A stretch of 5,592 nucleotides of DNA, from positions 1 to 5,592 of the forward strand of contig CAIVYV010000243.1 of assembly GCA_903910215.1 (NCBI GenBank), in the 5' to 3' direction. Position numbers and translations under genes: made by a program. Shown piece by piece: positions 5,587 through 5,592 of the stretch (positions are counted from its first letter, which is position 1; each line of letters starts with the position of its first letter). The stretch comes from an uncultured Pseudomonadota bacterium (GTDB lineage: Bacteria; Pseudomonadota; Gammaproteobacteria; Steroidobacterales; Steroidobacteraceae). A model generated the notes under the pieces. It ran no database searches. It was not told the DNA's origin and saw nothing but the letters and a program-made list of their open reading frames with translations.

Positions 5587-5592
5587 GGATGG

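Noticed and set aside
1..5592. Search for CRISPR arrays, insertion sequences, toxin-antitoxin or phage-defence genes
   Set aside because: No regularly spaced repeats, no transposase or terminal inverted repeats, and no small unassigned coding region. Nearly all the sequence is explained by metabolic genes and one tRNA.

Overview
The window is an ordinary chromosomal stretch from a moderately GC-rich proteobacterium, most likely a gammaproteobacterium. That placement rests on close resemblance, from memory, of the E1 and E2 proteins to Pseudomonas BkdA1, BkdA2 and BkdB, on the BkdR-like regulator in the position seen in Pseudomonas, and on an elongator-type tRNA-Met with an encoded CCA end. 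No database search was possible, so the lineage is an inference.

Layout. Positions 2-328 (+) hold the 3' part of a UPF0016/GDT1 (TMEM165-type) membrane cation transporter, cut by the window edge. It converges on an Lrp/AsnC-family regulator at 361-828 (-). A 110-bp divergent spacer (829-938) contains an AT-rich inverted repeat that looks like a regulator-binding site. It separates the regulator from a tightly packed + strand operon: bkdA1 (939-2168), bkdA2 (2165-3184), bkdB (3190-4350) and a branched-chain aminotransferase, ilvE (4354-5361). After a 90-bp GC-rich spacer with a plausible tRNA promoter comes a tRNA-Met(CAT) gene at 5452-5528. The remaining 64 bp contain a short direct repeat and a weak hairpin, and no gene.

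How the genes work together. IlvE interconverts leucine, isoleucine and valine with their 2-oxo acids. The E1 alpha, E1 beta and E2 subunits then decarboxylate those acids oxidatively to isovaleryl-, 2-methylbutyryl- and isobutyryl-CoA, which feed catabolism or prime branched-chain fatty acid synthesis. The divergent Lrp-type protein is the obvious candidate regulator, as BkdR is in Pseudomonas. Unlike the classical Pseudomonas operon, no E3 (lpdV) follows E2. The slot holds ilvE, so E3 must come from elsewhere in the genome.

I see no convincing new biological system here. The points worth a second look are the palindrome in the divergent spacer, the E3-for-ilvE swap, the compact E2, and the structured sequence flanking the tRNA gene.
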